From the NCBI GenBank assembly GCA_001897525.1, contig MKTB01000015.1, positions 62,001-126,000 on the forward strand: DNA of 64,000 bases, in the 5' to 3' direction. The translations under genes and the position numbers were made by a program. How positions within the stretch are numbered: the stretch's first letter is position 1; every line of letters starts with the position of its first letter. This document shows positions 52,231 to 60,760 of the stretch, in pieces. This stretch comes from Bacteroidetes bacterium 43-16. GTDB taxonomy: Bacteria > Bacteroidota > Bacteroidia > Chitinophagales > Chitinophagaceae. The notes under the pieces are model-generated. The model made no database searches and was not told the origin of the DNA. It was given only the letters and a program-made list of their open reading frames with translations.

Positions 52231-52238
52231 CAAAACTA
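52231..52238 (-). promoter_or_regulatory. -7 element (TAGTTTTG)
   Basis: On the minus strand TAGTTTTG lies 19 bases before the hydrolase ATG at 52211. Confidence 0.45.
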
Positions 52239-52279
52239 GCCTTGTTATTCCTGGAAAAATGGTATAATTCAGACAGATT

Positions 52280-53119
52280 TTACTGCCGCTCAAAAACCAT
52301 TTTCTGGTTACAGTAAGTATCTACATTCTTAAAAAATGCCTTGGGCGATTTACTCGTCAGTGATTTATAGATCTTATTAAAATAAGAGGCATCATAATAA
52401 TTGCTGTTATAAGCAAGGTCCGTCAGGTTTTTAAAATTTGCAGCTACCAGTTTTGTTTCCAGGGAATGCCGGAACTGTGCTATTTTCCTGAAGTTATGGG
52501 GAGAAATGCCATTATATTTATAAATAAGCCGGTACAGGGTACGCTCTGCAATAAACAATTGCTGCGCCACTGCCGAAATTTTCAGTTGATCATCCATATC
52601 CTTCAGCAAGGCACTTGCCTGCCGGTACAGCGGCCAGTCTGCCCTTATCTCAAGTATCGAGAGCAGGAATGCTTCCAGCAATGCCAGTTGCGTAATATGG
52701 TCTTCAGCCCTGAAAAACTCATCCATAAAAGTATCGTAACCCGGGTGCTCTTGCCAGGCATCGAAAACCTGGGTATGGCTGCTACCTATATCCGAGAAAT
52801 CGTCTTGGATAAAATTGTTTAAAGCCCCGTCTTTAAAGATAATGGTCACCTTAGCGATGCTACCACTGAACCGCACCAGGATAGGCGCTGTATATACCCC
52901 TTGAAGCAATATTTGCGGCCGGTAAGTTTGCAGGCCCTTTACACTGATTTCTTTTTCTGTGATCTCGTGCTCGAAACCCCGGTGAATATTCAGCGGTTTA
53001 TTAAAATGCGGGAAGGCATAAAACTGAACCGGTTCCTCGTAATCAGTGGTCAAAAAATAAAAAAAATCAATAAACTCCTTTAATACTTCAGACCTGGGTT
53101 GATAATGCAAAAAATTCAT
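52280..53119 (-). CDS. AraC-family transcriptional regulator
   Basis: The 279 residues are counted from ATG 53119 (MNFLHYQPRSEVL); an upstream in-frame ATG at 53215 adds 32 unlikely Cys-rich residues. The N-terminal DUF6597-like sensing domain contains FIDFFYFLTTDYEEPVQFYAFP. The C-terminal double helix-turn-helix (about 190-270) has ISAVAQQLFIAERTLYRLIYKYNGISPHNFRKI and NLTDLAYNSNYYDASYFNKIYKSLTSKSPKAFFK. No target is evident; the adjacent hydrolase gene is the same strand downstream. Confidence 0.9.
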   Translation of the reverse strand: MNFLHYQPRSEVLKEFIDFFYFLTTDYEEPVQFYAFPHFNKPLNIHRGFEHEITEKEISVKGLQTYRPQILLQGVYTAPILVRFSGSIAKVTIIFKDGALNNFIQDDFSDIGSSHTQVFDAWQEHPGYDTFMDEFFRAEDHITQLALLEAFLLSILEIRADWPLYRQASALLKDMDDQLKISAVAQQLFIAERTLYRLIYKYNGISPHNFRKIAQFRHSLETKLVAANFKNLTDLAYNSNYYDASYFNKIYKSLTSKSPKAFFKNVDTYCNQKMVFERQ

Positions 53120-53217
53120 GGACACAATGACGTTTACGGCTCTTTGTAAAGATAAGCATTCATAGAATGTTAAACAATAATTTAAGCCCTGGAAACCCTG
53201 ATAACTACAGCACAATA

Positions 53218-53251
53218 AAAGAGGGGCGACACTTGCGTATCGTCCCTCTTT
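53218..53251 (-). terminator. Terminator of dnaK
   Basis: AAAGAGGG(A/G)CGA stem of 12 bp with one mismatch and a 10-base loop; T-rich on the minus-strand exit. Confidence 0.8.
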
Positions 53252-53269
53252 CTATGATTAAATAGTTGC

Positions 53270-55168
53270 TTATTTCACTTCTTCAAAATCTGCATCGGCA
53301 ACATCATCACCACCTGCATTTGCGTTAGCACCTTGCTGCGCACCTGCATTAGGATCTTGTTGTGCACCCTGAGCGTAGATATCCTCACTTGCAGCATTCC
53401 AGGCAGCATTCAGCTTTTCCATAGCGCCATCAAGTGCTTCGATATTTTCAGATTTATGTGCCTCTTTCAATTCAGTCAAAGCAGACTCAATTGCAGCTTT
53501 TTTATCCGCAGGGATCTTATCAGCATGCTCTTTCAATTGCTTTTCAGTATTGAAGATCAGGCCATCCGCCATATTCAGTTTTTCCACTCTTTCACGTACC
53601 GATTTATCCGCTTCTTCATTTGCTTTAGCATCGTTCTTCATTCTTTCGATTTCTTCTTTGCTTAAGCCAGAACCCGCTTCGATACGGATATTTTGTTGCT
53701 TACCGGTTCCTTTATCCTTCGCAGTTACGTTCAGGATACCGTTCGCATCGATATCGAAAATAACTTCGATCTGAGGAACGCCTCTCGGAGCAGGAGGGAT
53801 ATCGTTCAATACAAACTTACCTAAAGACTTATTCTGGTTGGCCATCGGGCGCTCACCCTGTACCACATTGATCTCAACACTTGGCTGGTTATCACTTGCA
53901 GTAGAGAAAGTCTCCGATTTTTTGGTAGGAATAGTTGTGTTAGACTCAATCAATTTAGTCATCACACCACCATAAGTTTCGATACCTAAAGAAAGCGGTG
54001 TTACATCCAGTAACAATACATCTTTAACATCACCGGTCAATACTCCACCCTGGATCGCAGCACCAATAGCCACAACTTCATCAGGGTTTACAGATTTGTT
54101 TGGTTTTTTACCGAAGAATGCTTCTACTACTTCCTGGATCTTAGGAATACGGGTAGAACCACCTACTAAGATCACTTCATCAATTTCACCTTTATCCATA
54201 CCCGCATCTTTCAACGCTTTACGGCATGGTTCCAGCGTACGCTCGATCAGGCTATCTGCGATCTGCTCAAACTTGGCACGGCTTAATTTACGTACCAGGT
54301 GCTGAGGCACACCGTCAATAGCAGTGATATAAGGTAAGTTGATCTCTGTTTCCTGGGAAGAAGACAATTCAATTTTAGCTTTCTCAGCCGCTTCTTTCAG
54401 GCGCTGCCAGGCCATAGGGTCTTTGTGCAGGTCTACAGTCGGATGATCTACTTTAAATTCATCAGCCAGCCAGTCCATGATCACTTTATCAAAATCATCA
54501 CCACCTAAATGTGTATCACCATTAGTTGATTTTACTTCAAAAACGCCATCTCCCAATTCCAGGATAGATACGTCAAAAGTACCACCACCAAGGTCAAATA
54601 CTACGATCTTGCTGTCTTGTCCTTTTTTATCTAAACCATAAGCCAGGGCTGCTGCCGTAGGCTCATTGATAATTCTTCTTACATTCAGACCGGCAATTTC
54701 TCCGGCTTCTTTAGTAGCCTGGCGTTGTGCATCATTAAAATATGCAGGCACGGTAATTACCGCTTCGCTGATATCCTGGCCCAGGAAGTCTTCTGCAGTT
54801 TTCTTCATTTTCTGAAGGATCATTGCTGAAATTTCCTGTGGTGTATATAATCTGCCGTCAATATCCACACGTGGTGTGTTATTATCGCCTTTTACTACTT
54901 TATAAGCACTATGCGCCGTTTCTCCGGTTACCTCGTCAAAACGTGCACCCATAAAACGCTTAATAGAGCTGATGGTGTTCACCGGGTTAGTGATCGCCTG
55001 GCGTTTTGCCGGGTCACCTACCTTACGTTCTCCATTTTTCAAAAATGCAACAACAGATGGGGTTGTTCTGCGCCCTTCATCGTTTGCAATTACAACCGGC
55101 TCATTACCTTCCATTACTGCAACACAAGAGTTGGTTGTACCTAAGTCAATTCCTATGATTTTTCCCAT
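53270..55168 (-). CDS. dnaK: Chaperone protein DnaK (Hsp70)
   Basis: The 632-residue protein is full length. Signatures include [14 protein letters not shown] at the start, [14 protein letters not shown] and [14 protein letters not shown] in the ATPase domain, the linker [15 protein letters not shown], and a helical lid ending in an Ala/Gln/Gly-rich tail and DADFEEVK. It drives ATP-dependent folding with DnaJ and GrpE, neither of which is adjacent. No CIRCE repeat was seen upstream. A weak AAGGAAA Shine-Dalgarno-like site precedes the ATG. Confidence 0.98.
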   Translation of the reverse strand: MGKIIGIDLGTTNSCVAVMEGNEPVVIANDEGRRTTPSVVAFLKNGERKVGDPAKRQAITNPVNTISSIKRFMGARFDEVTGETAHSAYKVVKGDNNTPRVDIDGRLYTPQEISAMILQKMKKTAEDFLGQDISEAVITVPAYFNDAQRQATKEAGEIAGLNVRRIINEPTAAALAYGLDKKGQDSKIVVFDLGGGTFDVSILELGDGVFEVKSTNGDTHLGGDDFDKVIMDWLADEFKVDHPTVDLHKDPMAWQRLKEAAEKAKIELSSSQETEINLPYITAIDGVPQHLVRKLSRAKFEQIADSLIERTLEPCRKALKDAGMDKGEIDEVILVGGSTRIPKIQEVVEAFFGKKPNKSVNPDEVVAIGAAIQGGVLTGDVKDVLLLDVTPLSLGIETYGGVMTKLIESNTTIPTKKSETFSTASDNQPSVEINVVQGERPMANQNKSLGKFVLNDIPPAPRGVPQIEVIFDIDANGILNVTAKDKGTGKQQNIRIEAGSGLSKEEIERMKNDAKANEEADKSVRERVEKLNMADGLIFNTEKQLKEHADKIPADKKAAIESALTELKEAHKSENIEALDGAMEKLNAAWNAASEDIYAQGAQQDPNAGAQQGANANAGGDDVADADFEEVK

Positions 55169-55384
55169 AATTATTTATTTCCTTTTTATTTGCTTTTTGT
55201 GTTTTACTGTTTAAACTCAATTACTTTGCCAAATGCTATGAAAATGCAAAAATGGCAGGAAATATGCCAGATTATTCAATAGATACTTTACAAGCTGATT
55301 TTTTTACTACTCCATCTGTAATTATGCCAAAACCAGGCCCCATCAAATGACAAAAGTTTACTATAACTCGCCTGAAAATGACAA

Positions 55385-55414
55385 AAGGATGTAATCTTTG
55401 CAGAAAACATCCTT
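55385..55414 (-). terminator. Weak terminator of the ompH-like gene
   Basis: On the minus strand AAGGATGT and ACATCCTT form an 8-bp stem followed by TT-rich sequence, 22 bases past the stop. Confidence 0.5.
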
Positions 55415-55435
55415 CATCAATAATTATTTACCGGT

Positions 55436-55978
55436 TTATTTTGCTTTTAATGCAGCAATCACCTGGCTGGTAAAGTTCTTCTTTTCATTAAAATAAGCCA
55501 TTGAGGTATTCACATCTTCAATAAAGTAAACCACATCTAAATTTGCACCCTGTGCCACTTTTTTTATTGCTTCGTCTATGCTCTTCAATACCGGCTCTAC
55601 TTTTTCTTTTTGCAGTCGCTCTAAGCGGGTGTCATAACCTTTTTTCCTTTTTTCCAAAGCCAGGTCCTCATCAAAAGCCACTTTCAGGGCCAGGGTATCT
55701 TTAGGCGACATCCTTTTTTTGATTGCCTCCATGGATTCGTCATCTTTAGGATTATAGGCAGTTAACAGCGTACGTACCCTGTCCTGCAGCCTCAGGTTCT
55801 CCTTTTGTATCTCCATACTGAAGGTAGACTGTAAGCTATCGATCATTTTCAAATCCTTGATAAAAGTGGGCATACTCTGGTAAATAGCCGTTCTGCTCAC
55901 TACCCCGATACCTTGTGCATGCATTGCCCCGCTGAACAGCAGTATTCCAAAAATTGCAAATATTATTCGTTTTTTCAT
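55436..55978 (-). CDS. OmpH/Skp-family periplasmic chaperone
   Basis: The 180-residue protein has a signal peptide (to about 21, AMHAQ). GIGVVSRTAIYQSMP matches the start of the Skp fold, and two long charged helices (about 45-155) form the tentacle-like coiled coil. It would carry unfolded outer-membrane proteins through the periplasm. The usual bamA neighbour is absent. The -7 box TACATTTG (55983-55990) is only four bases before the ATG, so a leaderless message is likely. Confidence 0.88.
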   Translation of the reverse strand: MKKRIIFAIFGILLFSGAMHAQGIGVVSRTAIYQSMPTFIKDLKMIDSLQSTFSMEIQKENLRLQDRVRTLLTAYNPKDDESMEAIKKRMSPKDTLALKVAFDEDLALEKRKKGYDTRLERLQKEKVEPVLKSIDEAIKKVAQGANLDVVYFIEDVNTSMAYFNEKKNFTSQVIAALKAK

Positions 55979-55982
55979 AGCG

Positions 55983-55990
55983 CAAATGTA
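55983..55990 (-). promoter_or_regulatory. -7 element of the ompH-like gene (TACATTTG)
   Basis: TACATTTG on the minus strand is followed by CGCT and then ATG, the same close arrangement as at rocD. Confidence 0.6.
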
Positions 55991-56033
55991 AGAAAATTTG
56001 ATGTTTTAAAAAATGAGTTCCCTTACCGGCTTT

Positions 56034-56696
56034 TTAAATAGCGAGCAGCCTGTAATAATCCTCCAATGTAAAGCTTTCGAGGCTTTCCAGGCTCATATCT
56101 GCCAGGCCAAAGCGCGGATCTTTATCATGCGCTGCTTCCGGCACCACCACTACCTGCATCCTTGCCGCCTTAGCCGCGACCATCCCATTCACAGAGTCTT
56201 CAAAAGCCACACAGCGCCAGGGCAATACCGACATGGCTGCGGCACAGTTCAGGTAAACTTCGGGATGCGGCTTCCCCATACCACAATTATCTGCCGTACT
56301 GATACAATCAAAATAATGTTTTAAGCCAAACACATCGAGCAAACTATCTACAAGTCTCCGGGGAGAAGAAGTAGCCAGACCGATCGCAATTTTTTCAGTT
56401 TTGAATTGCTCCAGTAAGTCTATCACGCCCGGGAGCACCTTTCCTTTCTGATGAGCAAGCGAGATCACGGTATCTAAAATATCCTCGGCCATCTGCCGGG
56501 CCTTATCTGCATCATTCCAGCCAAAATGATCATTCCAGAACCCTGTCACCTCATAGATCCGGAGTCCCTTTGTGTGTTGCAATAAATCTGTCGTTACCTC
56601 AACCTGCCTGTCAGAGGCCACCTGGTGCATACTCTCCAGCCAGATAAGCGGATCAGTATCCAAAAGCAGTCCATCCATGTCAAAAATCGCAGCCAT
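56034..56696 (-). CDS. HAD-superfamily sugar-phosphate phosphatase (HxpB/YniC-like)
   Basis: This 220-residue HAD subfamily IA protein has motif I DMDGLLLDTD (nucleophile Asp6, acid Asp8), motif II LATSS, motif III Lys in GKPHPEVY and motif IV FEDSVNG. A helical cap occupies about 15-85. The pattern is that of 2-deoxyglucose-6-phosphate/hexitol phosphatases such as YniC. It is a cytoplasmic single gene. Confidence 0.88.
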   Translation of the reverse strand: MAAIFDMDGLLLDTDPLIWLESMHQVASDRQVEVTTDLLQHTKGLRIYEVTGFWNDHFGWNDADKARQMAEDILDTVISLAHQKGKVLPGVIDLLEQFKTEKIAIGLATSSPRRLVDSLLDVFGLKHYFDCISTADNCGMGKPHPEVYLNCAAAMSVLPWRCVAFEDSVNGMVAAKAARMQVVVVPEAAHDKDPRFGLADMSLESLESFTLEDYYRLLAI

Positions 56697-56726
56697 ATGT
56701 AATTATATCTATTTTTATAAGTAGAA

Positions 56727-56748
56727 AACGCGCCTTGGCGGGCGCGTT
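56727..56748 (-). terminator. Terminator of the DUF6089 gene
   Basis: On the minus strand AACGCGCC and GGCGCGTT form an 8-bp GC-rich stem with TTTT after it, just past the stop at 56760. Confidence 0.7.
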
Positions 56749-56759
56749 CAAATATTTTT

Positions 56760-57620
56760 TTATTGGTTCCAGAGCGGATGATCAGACGGGCACCGGTAGG
56801 TCTTCAATTGAAACGAAAGCGTGATCTGTCCCACAAAATACTGGTCTATCGTCGCCTTGTCCCCTCTTTGCCTGCCAGCTATCCCCAGCTTTGCACCATC
56901 TGCAAGGATCGAAGGGTCCTGGAGTTGCGAAGAAGTGGTCGGGCTTCCGTTAGGATTCAGGAAACGGCTTTCTCCCACATAATTAGTGCTCACATCATCT
57001 AAATAATCGGTCAGTGCAAAGCGATGTACAAATTCAATGCCCAGGTTGATGCCCGGGGCTACCCAGTATTTGATGCCCGCACCAAAGGGGATCACCGCAT
57101 TGACCTTGTTATATTTCCGGTCAGCATACTCCGCAAAATTTTGCCCTTCTGTACCCAGGCCTTTTAAACTTACTTTCTTTCCGCCATACATCACATAAGG
57201 ACTGGAATAGAGCGCTCCTATCCCTAAAACCATATAAGGCGTAAAGCGACGTTCCTCATCCCCGGTCATAAAGTAAAAAAAGTTGAACTCCCCCATAGCC
57301 ATCAGTTCAATAATGTCGTTATTGAAGCTCAGGTTACGTGCCTGCTGGTAAGGATTGCCGGAATAGCTGTCTTTATAGGATAAATGTGTATAGTTCAATC
57401 CCATCCTCAGGGAGACATAAGGATTGAAATAATAACGGTAAAAAGCACCTCCTGCAGGATTAATGCTTTTAAAATCATATTCCGGGTTCAGGTCTCCGAA
57501 ATACTGGGAAGCACCTCCCATGATGCCATATTCATTACGTTCATAAAACTTCTGCGCATAGCTCTTTCCTGTAAACAACAATGTTGCAGCAGTCAATAAT
57601 AACGGAATGAAATACTTCAT
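56760..57620 (-). CDS. DUF6089 outer-membrane barrel protein
   Basis: The 286 residues are counted from ATG 57620, giving a signal peptide (MKYFIPLLLTAATLL..., KSYAQ). The mature start FYERNEYGIMGGASQYFGDLNPEYDF is characteristic of DUF6089. Barrel strands follow (SLRMGLNYTHLSY, YMVLGIGALYSS, GINLGIEFVHRFALTDYLDDVSTNYV). The latter half also resembles OmpA-type barrels. An upstream in-frame ATG at 57656 is disfavoured, because it would precede the signal by 12 charged residues. A TAAATTTG -7 box lies at 57661-57668. Confidence 0.85.
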   Translation of the reverse strand: MKYFIPLLLTAATLLFTGKSYAQKFYERNEYGIMGGASQYFGDLNPEYDFKSINPAGGAFYRYYFNPYVSLRMGLNYTHLSYKDSYSGNPYQQARNLSFNNDIIELMAMGEFNFFYFMTGDEERRFTPYMVLGIGALYSSPYVMYGGKKVSLKGLGTEGQNFAEYADRKYNKVNAVIPFGAGIKYWVAPGINLGIEFVHRFALTDYLDDVSTNYVGESRFLNPNGSPTTSSQLQDPSILADGAKLGIAGRQRGDKATIDQYFVGQITLSFQLKTYRCPSDHPLWNQ

Positions 57621-57660
57621 ACTCAATATAAATTTTAGATGATCCTCTTCTAGCAAAACG

Positions 57661-57668
57661 CAAATTTA
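57661..57668 (-). promoter_or_regulatory. -7 element of the DUF6089 gene (TAAATTTG)
   Basis: On the minus strand TAAATTTG lies about 40 bases before the ATG at 57620 and just upstream of the alternative ATG at 57656. Confidence 0.45.
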
Positions 57669-57774
57669 CGAACTAATTATATAAAAGAATGCTTCTATCC
57701 GAAACCTTATAAGCGTTAAATATGCAAATTCCTTTGTAATTTCACGCTTTACCCATAATTATATACAATATTTT

Positions 57775-58434
57775 ATGAATATCGGTTCAAATCTCACTTT
57801 TTTACAGGCATTAACAGCCAATAACCATAAAGCCTGGATGGATAGCAATAAAAAGTGGTATGAAGAGGAGCGTAAAAAACTAAGCAGCTTAGTGCAGGAG
57901 CTTATCAATGGGCTTGCGGTCGATCAACCGGAGTTTGCCACCATTAATCCTAAAGATTGCCTGTTCCGCATCAACAGGGACATCCGCTTCTCCAAAGATA
58001 AAAGCCCTTATAAAACCAATTTCGGGGTGCACTTAAACCCCGAAGGTAAAAAAAGCCCTAAAGGCGGCTACTATATTCATATCGGGGACAATAGTTCCTT
58101 TGCCGGTGGAGGCATCTGGATGCCGGAAGCGGAGCATATGAAAAATATCCGCCAGGAAATTGACTACAACTGGGACGAGTTTAAAGGCATTATTGAAAAC
58201 AAAAATTTTGTAAAAACCTTTGGCCGCTTAAATGAGGATGAGAAATTATCCCGTCCGCCCAAAGGCTACGAGGCCGATAACCCGGCCATAGAATACCTGA
58301 AACTGAAAAGTTTTACCGTCTTTAAGCCCCTGAGCAACAAAGACCTGGAATCCGGCAAACTGGTACAGAATTGCCTGGATACCTTTGCCACCATGCGTCC
58401 ACTGCTCAATTTTTTCAACAGAACTTTTGATTAA
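57775..58434 (+). CDS. DUF2461 family protein
   Basis: The 219-residue cytoplasmic protein spans the DUF2461 (TIGR02453) family: FLQALTANNHKAWMDSNKKWYEEERKKL, the conserved CLFRINRDIRFSKDKSPYKTNFG, GYYIHIGDNSSFAGGGIWMP and a C-terminal FTVFKPLSNKDL. The biochemical role is unknown. The next gene, a GlmU-like transferase, starts 55 bases downstream on the same strand. Confidence 0.9.
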   Translation: MNIGSNLTFLQALTANNHKAWMDSNKKWYEEERKKLSSLVQELINGLAVDQPEFATINPKDCLFRINRDIRFSKDKSPYKTNFGVHLNPEGKKSPKGGYYIHIGDNSSFAGGGIWMPEAEHMKNIRQEIDYNWDEFKGIIENKNFVKTFGRLNEDEKLSRPPKGYEADNPAIEYLKLKSFTVFKPLSNKDLESGKLVQNCLDTFATMRPLLNFFNRTFD

Positions 58435-58489
58435 ACAGCTACCGGCATGGCCCGGGACCTGTTTCTGAATGTTTAATTTACTCATACAA

Positions 58490-59680
58490 ATGCACATCAA
58501 CTTATTTGACACCCATACTGCTGCCTACCTGCTACCTTTTACCCATACCCGTCCTGCAGCAGATATCCGCTGCGGTATCCTCACCATGCGCGAGCGCTGG
58601 GAGCAATACCTGCAGGCAAGCAATACAGGCAGCATCACCCAAGACCCTTTAAATAAAGTATTCCCGGCCACATATACAGCAGACAACCTGTATATAAACG
58701 GTAACATCTTTGCCAATGTACCTTTAGGCATCGTGATCAGCAACCTTAAAAATGACCAGGCCCTCATCCAGGGAGAAACAGTGATCGCCATACGCACAAC
58801 CCGGCAGCTGGACTATGATACCATTAATAAAGGCAGTCTTAAAGACTTTGAACCGGTACTCTATAAAGAAGCATTTGTTGCTTTAAAAAATGTATGGGAT
58901 ATCTTCAGCCTGAACGATTATGCCTTAAGGGCAGATTTTGAATTCCTGACCCACAACAAGACCTCTGAAGCCATCCCCGAAGGCATCAGGGTGATCGGCG
59001 ACCGGGATAAACTATTCCTGGCAGAAGGCACTAAGATTTATGATGGGGTATTCAATACCAGCACCGGCCCGATCTTTATCGATGAAGATGCGGAGGTAAT
59101 GGAAGGCGTGATGCTGCGCGGTCCCTTATACTTAGGAAAGCATGGCGCGATCAAGATGGGCGCTAAAATTTATGGTGCTACCACTATAGGTCATGGTTCC
59201 AAGGTAGGTGGCGAGATCAGCAATACCGTTTTCTTTGACCATTCCAATAAAGGCCATGACGGCTTCCTGGGCAATGCCGTGATCGGTGAATGGTGTAACC
59301 TGGGCGCGGATACCAATTCCAGCAACCTGAAAAACAATTATGATGAAGTCAGCATCTGGAGCGAGCATGAGAACAGGATGGTCAAAACAGGTTTGCAATT
59401 TTGCGGATTACTGATGGGTGATCACTCTAAATGCGGCATCAATACCATGTTCAATACCGGCACCGTTGTCGGCGTAAGCTGTAATATATATGGCGGCGAT
59501 TTCCCGGACAAGTTCATTCCCTCCTTTAGCTGGGGCGGCAAAAATGACCGTACCTCCTACCAGTTTGACAAAGCCATTGATACCGCGAAGCGCATGATGG
59601 CCAGAAGAGGGATGGAACCAAGCACTGAAGAAATCGAACTTTTAAAATACATTTGCAAAAACAGTCAGCAGTATCTGTAA
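58490..59680 (+). CDS. GlmU-like sugar nucleotidyltransferase/acyltransferase
   Basis: The 396 residues are counted from ATG 58490 (MHINLFDTH), the natural start of the family. The N-terminal half (FTHTRPAADIRCGILTMRERWEQYL) is an atypical nucleotidyltransferase. The C-terminal half is a left-handed beta-helix of hexapeptide repeats (GPIFIDEDAEVMEGVMLRGPLYLGKHGAIKMGAKIYGATTIG). This matches the alternative GlmU-type proteins of Bacteroidota, thought to help make UDP-GlcNAc or a related sugar nucleotide. tpiA follows after 54 bases. Confidence 0.85.
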   Translation: MHINLFDTHTAAYLLPFTHTRPAADIRCGILTMRERWEQYLQASNTGSITQDPLNKVFPATYTADNLYINGNIFANVPLGIVISNLKNDQALIQGETVIAIRTTRQLDYDTINKGSLKDFEPVLYKEAFVALKNVWDIFSLNDYALRADFEFLTHNKTSEAIPEGIRVIGDRDKLFLAEGTKIYDGVFNTSTGPIFIDEDAEVMEGVMLRGPLYLGKHGAIKMGAKIYGATTIGHGSKVGGEISNTVFFDHSNKGHDGFLGNAVIGEWCNLGADTNSSNLKNNYDEVSIWSEHENRMVKTGLQFCGLLMGDHSKCGINTMFNTGTVVGVSCNIYGGDFPDKFIPSFSWGGKNDRTSYQFDKAIDTAKRMMARRGMEPSTEEIELLKYICKNSQQYL

Positions 59681-59734
59681 ACGATCGCTGTACTTTTTAA
59701 TGAATATTCAATCTAATCCTAATTATTTATAATA

Positions 59735-60496
59735 ATGGCAAGAAAAAAAATAGTAGCCGGCAACTGGAAAATGAACAAAAACCTTTTTGAAGGTAAACAG
59801 TTGGTAGAAGACATCCTGCATTCGGGAATAGAACTGCGCGATGATGTTGAAGTAGTAATTGCCCCCCCTTTCATCAGCCTGGAGATGACGGCCAGCCTGA
59901 TCAAAGACCGGAAAGGCTTTTTCTTAGCGGCACAAAACTGTCACCAGGAAAAATCCGGTGCTTATACCGGTGAAATTTCTGCAGAGATGCTGAAAAGCGT
60001 AGGGGTTGATTATGTGATCCTGGGGCACTCTGAGCGCCGTGAATACTTTGGAGAGACCGATGCGGTACTGGCCAAAAAAGTGGATACGGTACTGGCACAG
60101 GAAATGAAAGTGATCTATTGCTGCGGAGAGGCTTTACAGATCCGCGAAGCCGGAACGCAGAATGCACACATACAGACGCAGATCGAAAACGGATTATTCC
60201 ACCTTTCAGAAGCAGCTTTTAAAAATATTGTGATCGCTTATGAACCCATCTGGGCGATTGGTACCGGCTTAACGGCCAGCGACGAACAGGCGCAGGATAT
60301 GCATGCCTTTATTCGCAGCCTGCTTGCTCAAAAATATGGTGATGCTGTAGCCCAATCCACTTCTATATTATATGGCGGCAGCGCCAAACCTTCCAATGCG
60401 GCCGGTTTATTTGCCCAGCCTGATGTGGATGGCGGCCTGATCGGTGGCGCTTCTTTAGTAGCTGCAGATTTCGCCGGAGTGATCAAAGCAAGATAG
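59735..60496 (+). CDS. tpiA: Triosephosphate isomerase
   Basis: The 253-residue TIM barrel interconverts dihydroxyacetone phosphate and glyceraldehyde 3-phosphate. Catalytic residues are evident: Lys12 in VAGNWKMNKN, the His in ILGHSERREYFGETD, the catalytic Glu in AYEPIWAIGTG and loop 6 (AIGTGLTAS). The phosphate-binding ILYGGSAKPSNA and the GGLIGGASL end are present. It is probably co-transcribed with the GlmU-like gene and has its own terminator. Confidence 0.98.
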   Translation: MARKKIVAGNWKMNKNLFEGKQLVEDILHSGIELRDDVEVVIAPPFISLEMTASLIKDRKGFFLAAQNCHQEKSGAYTGEISAEMLKSVGVDYVILGHSERREYFGETDAVLAKKVDTVLAQEMKVIYCCGEALQIREAGTQNAHIQTQIENGLFHLSEAAFKNIVIAYEPIWAIGTGLTASDEQAQDMHAFIRSLLAQKYGDAVAQSTSILYGGSAKPSNAAGLFAQPDVDGGLIGGASLVAADFAGVIKAR

Positions 60497-60524
60497 TTTT
60501 TGACGTGCTGATGAATTTATTTGG

Positions 60525-60557
60525 AGATGTGCTGATGAAAATCGGCACATCTTTTTT
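60525..60557 (+). terminator. Terminator after tpiA
   Basis: AGATGTGC and GCACATCT form an 8-bp stem with a 12-base loop, followed by T6. Confidence 0.7.
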
Positions 60558-60697
60558 AATAATAAACCATCCGTGTTCATACAGCCCGGATATAGATCCT
60601 GTAAACCACGAAACCTGGGCCACTTAGAGCAATATAAATGGAGTTTATGTCAAGACTCCAATTAATTAGCATAATTTTCTACATCAGCAGATTGGCC

Positions 60698-60719
60698 AAA
60701 TTAGCTAATCAGCTAATTT
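60698..60719. promoter_or_regulatory. Candidate pruA operator: 9-bp inverted repeat
   Basis: AAATTAGCT (60698-60706), AATC, AGCTAATTT (60711-60719) form a perfect inverted repeat five bases upstream of the pruA -7 box, where a -33 element would be. Confidence 0.5.
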
Positions 60720-60724
60720 TGAAA

Positions 60725-60732
60725 TAACTTTG
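60725..60732 (+). promoter_or_regulatory. -7 element of pruA (TAACTTTG)
   Basis: TAACTTTG fits TAnnTTTG, 28 bases before the ATG. No good -33 box is present; the inverted repeat occupies that place. Confidence 0.6.
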
Positions 60733-60760
60733 CACAAATTTTAAATCTAATTTTTATTTT

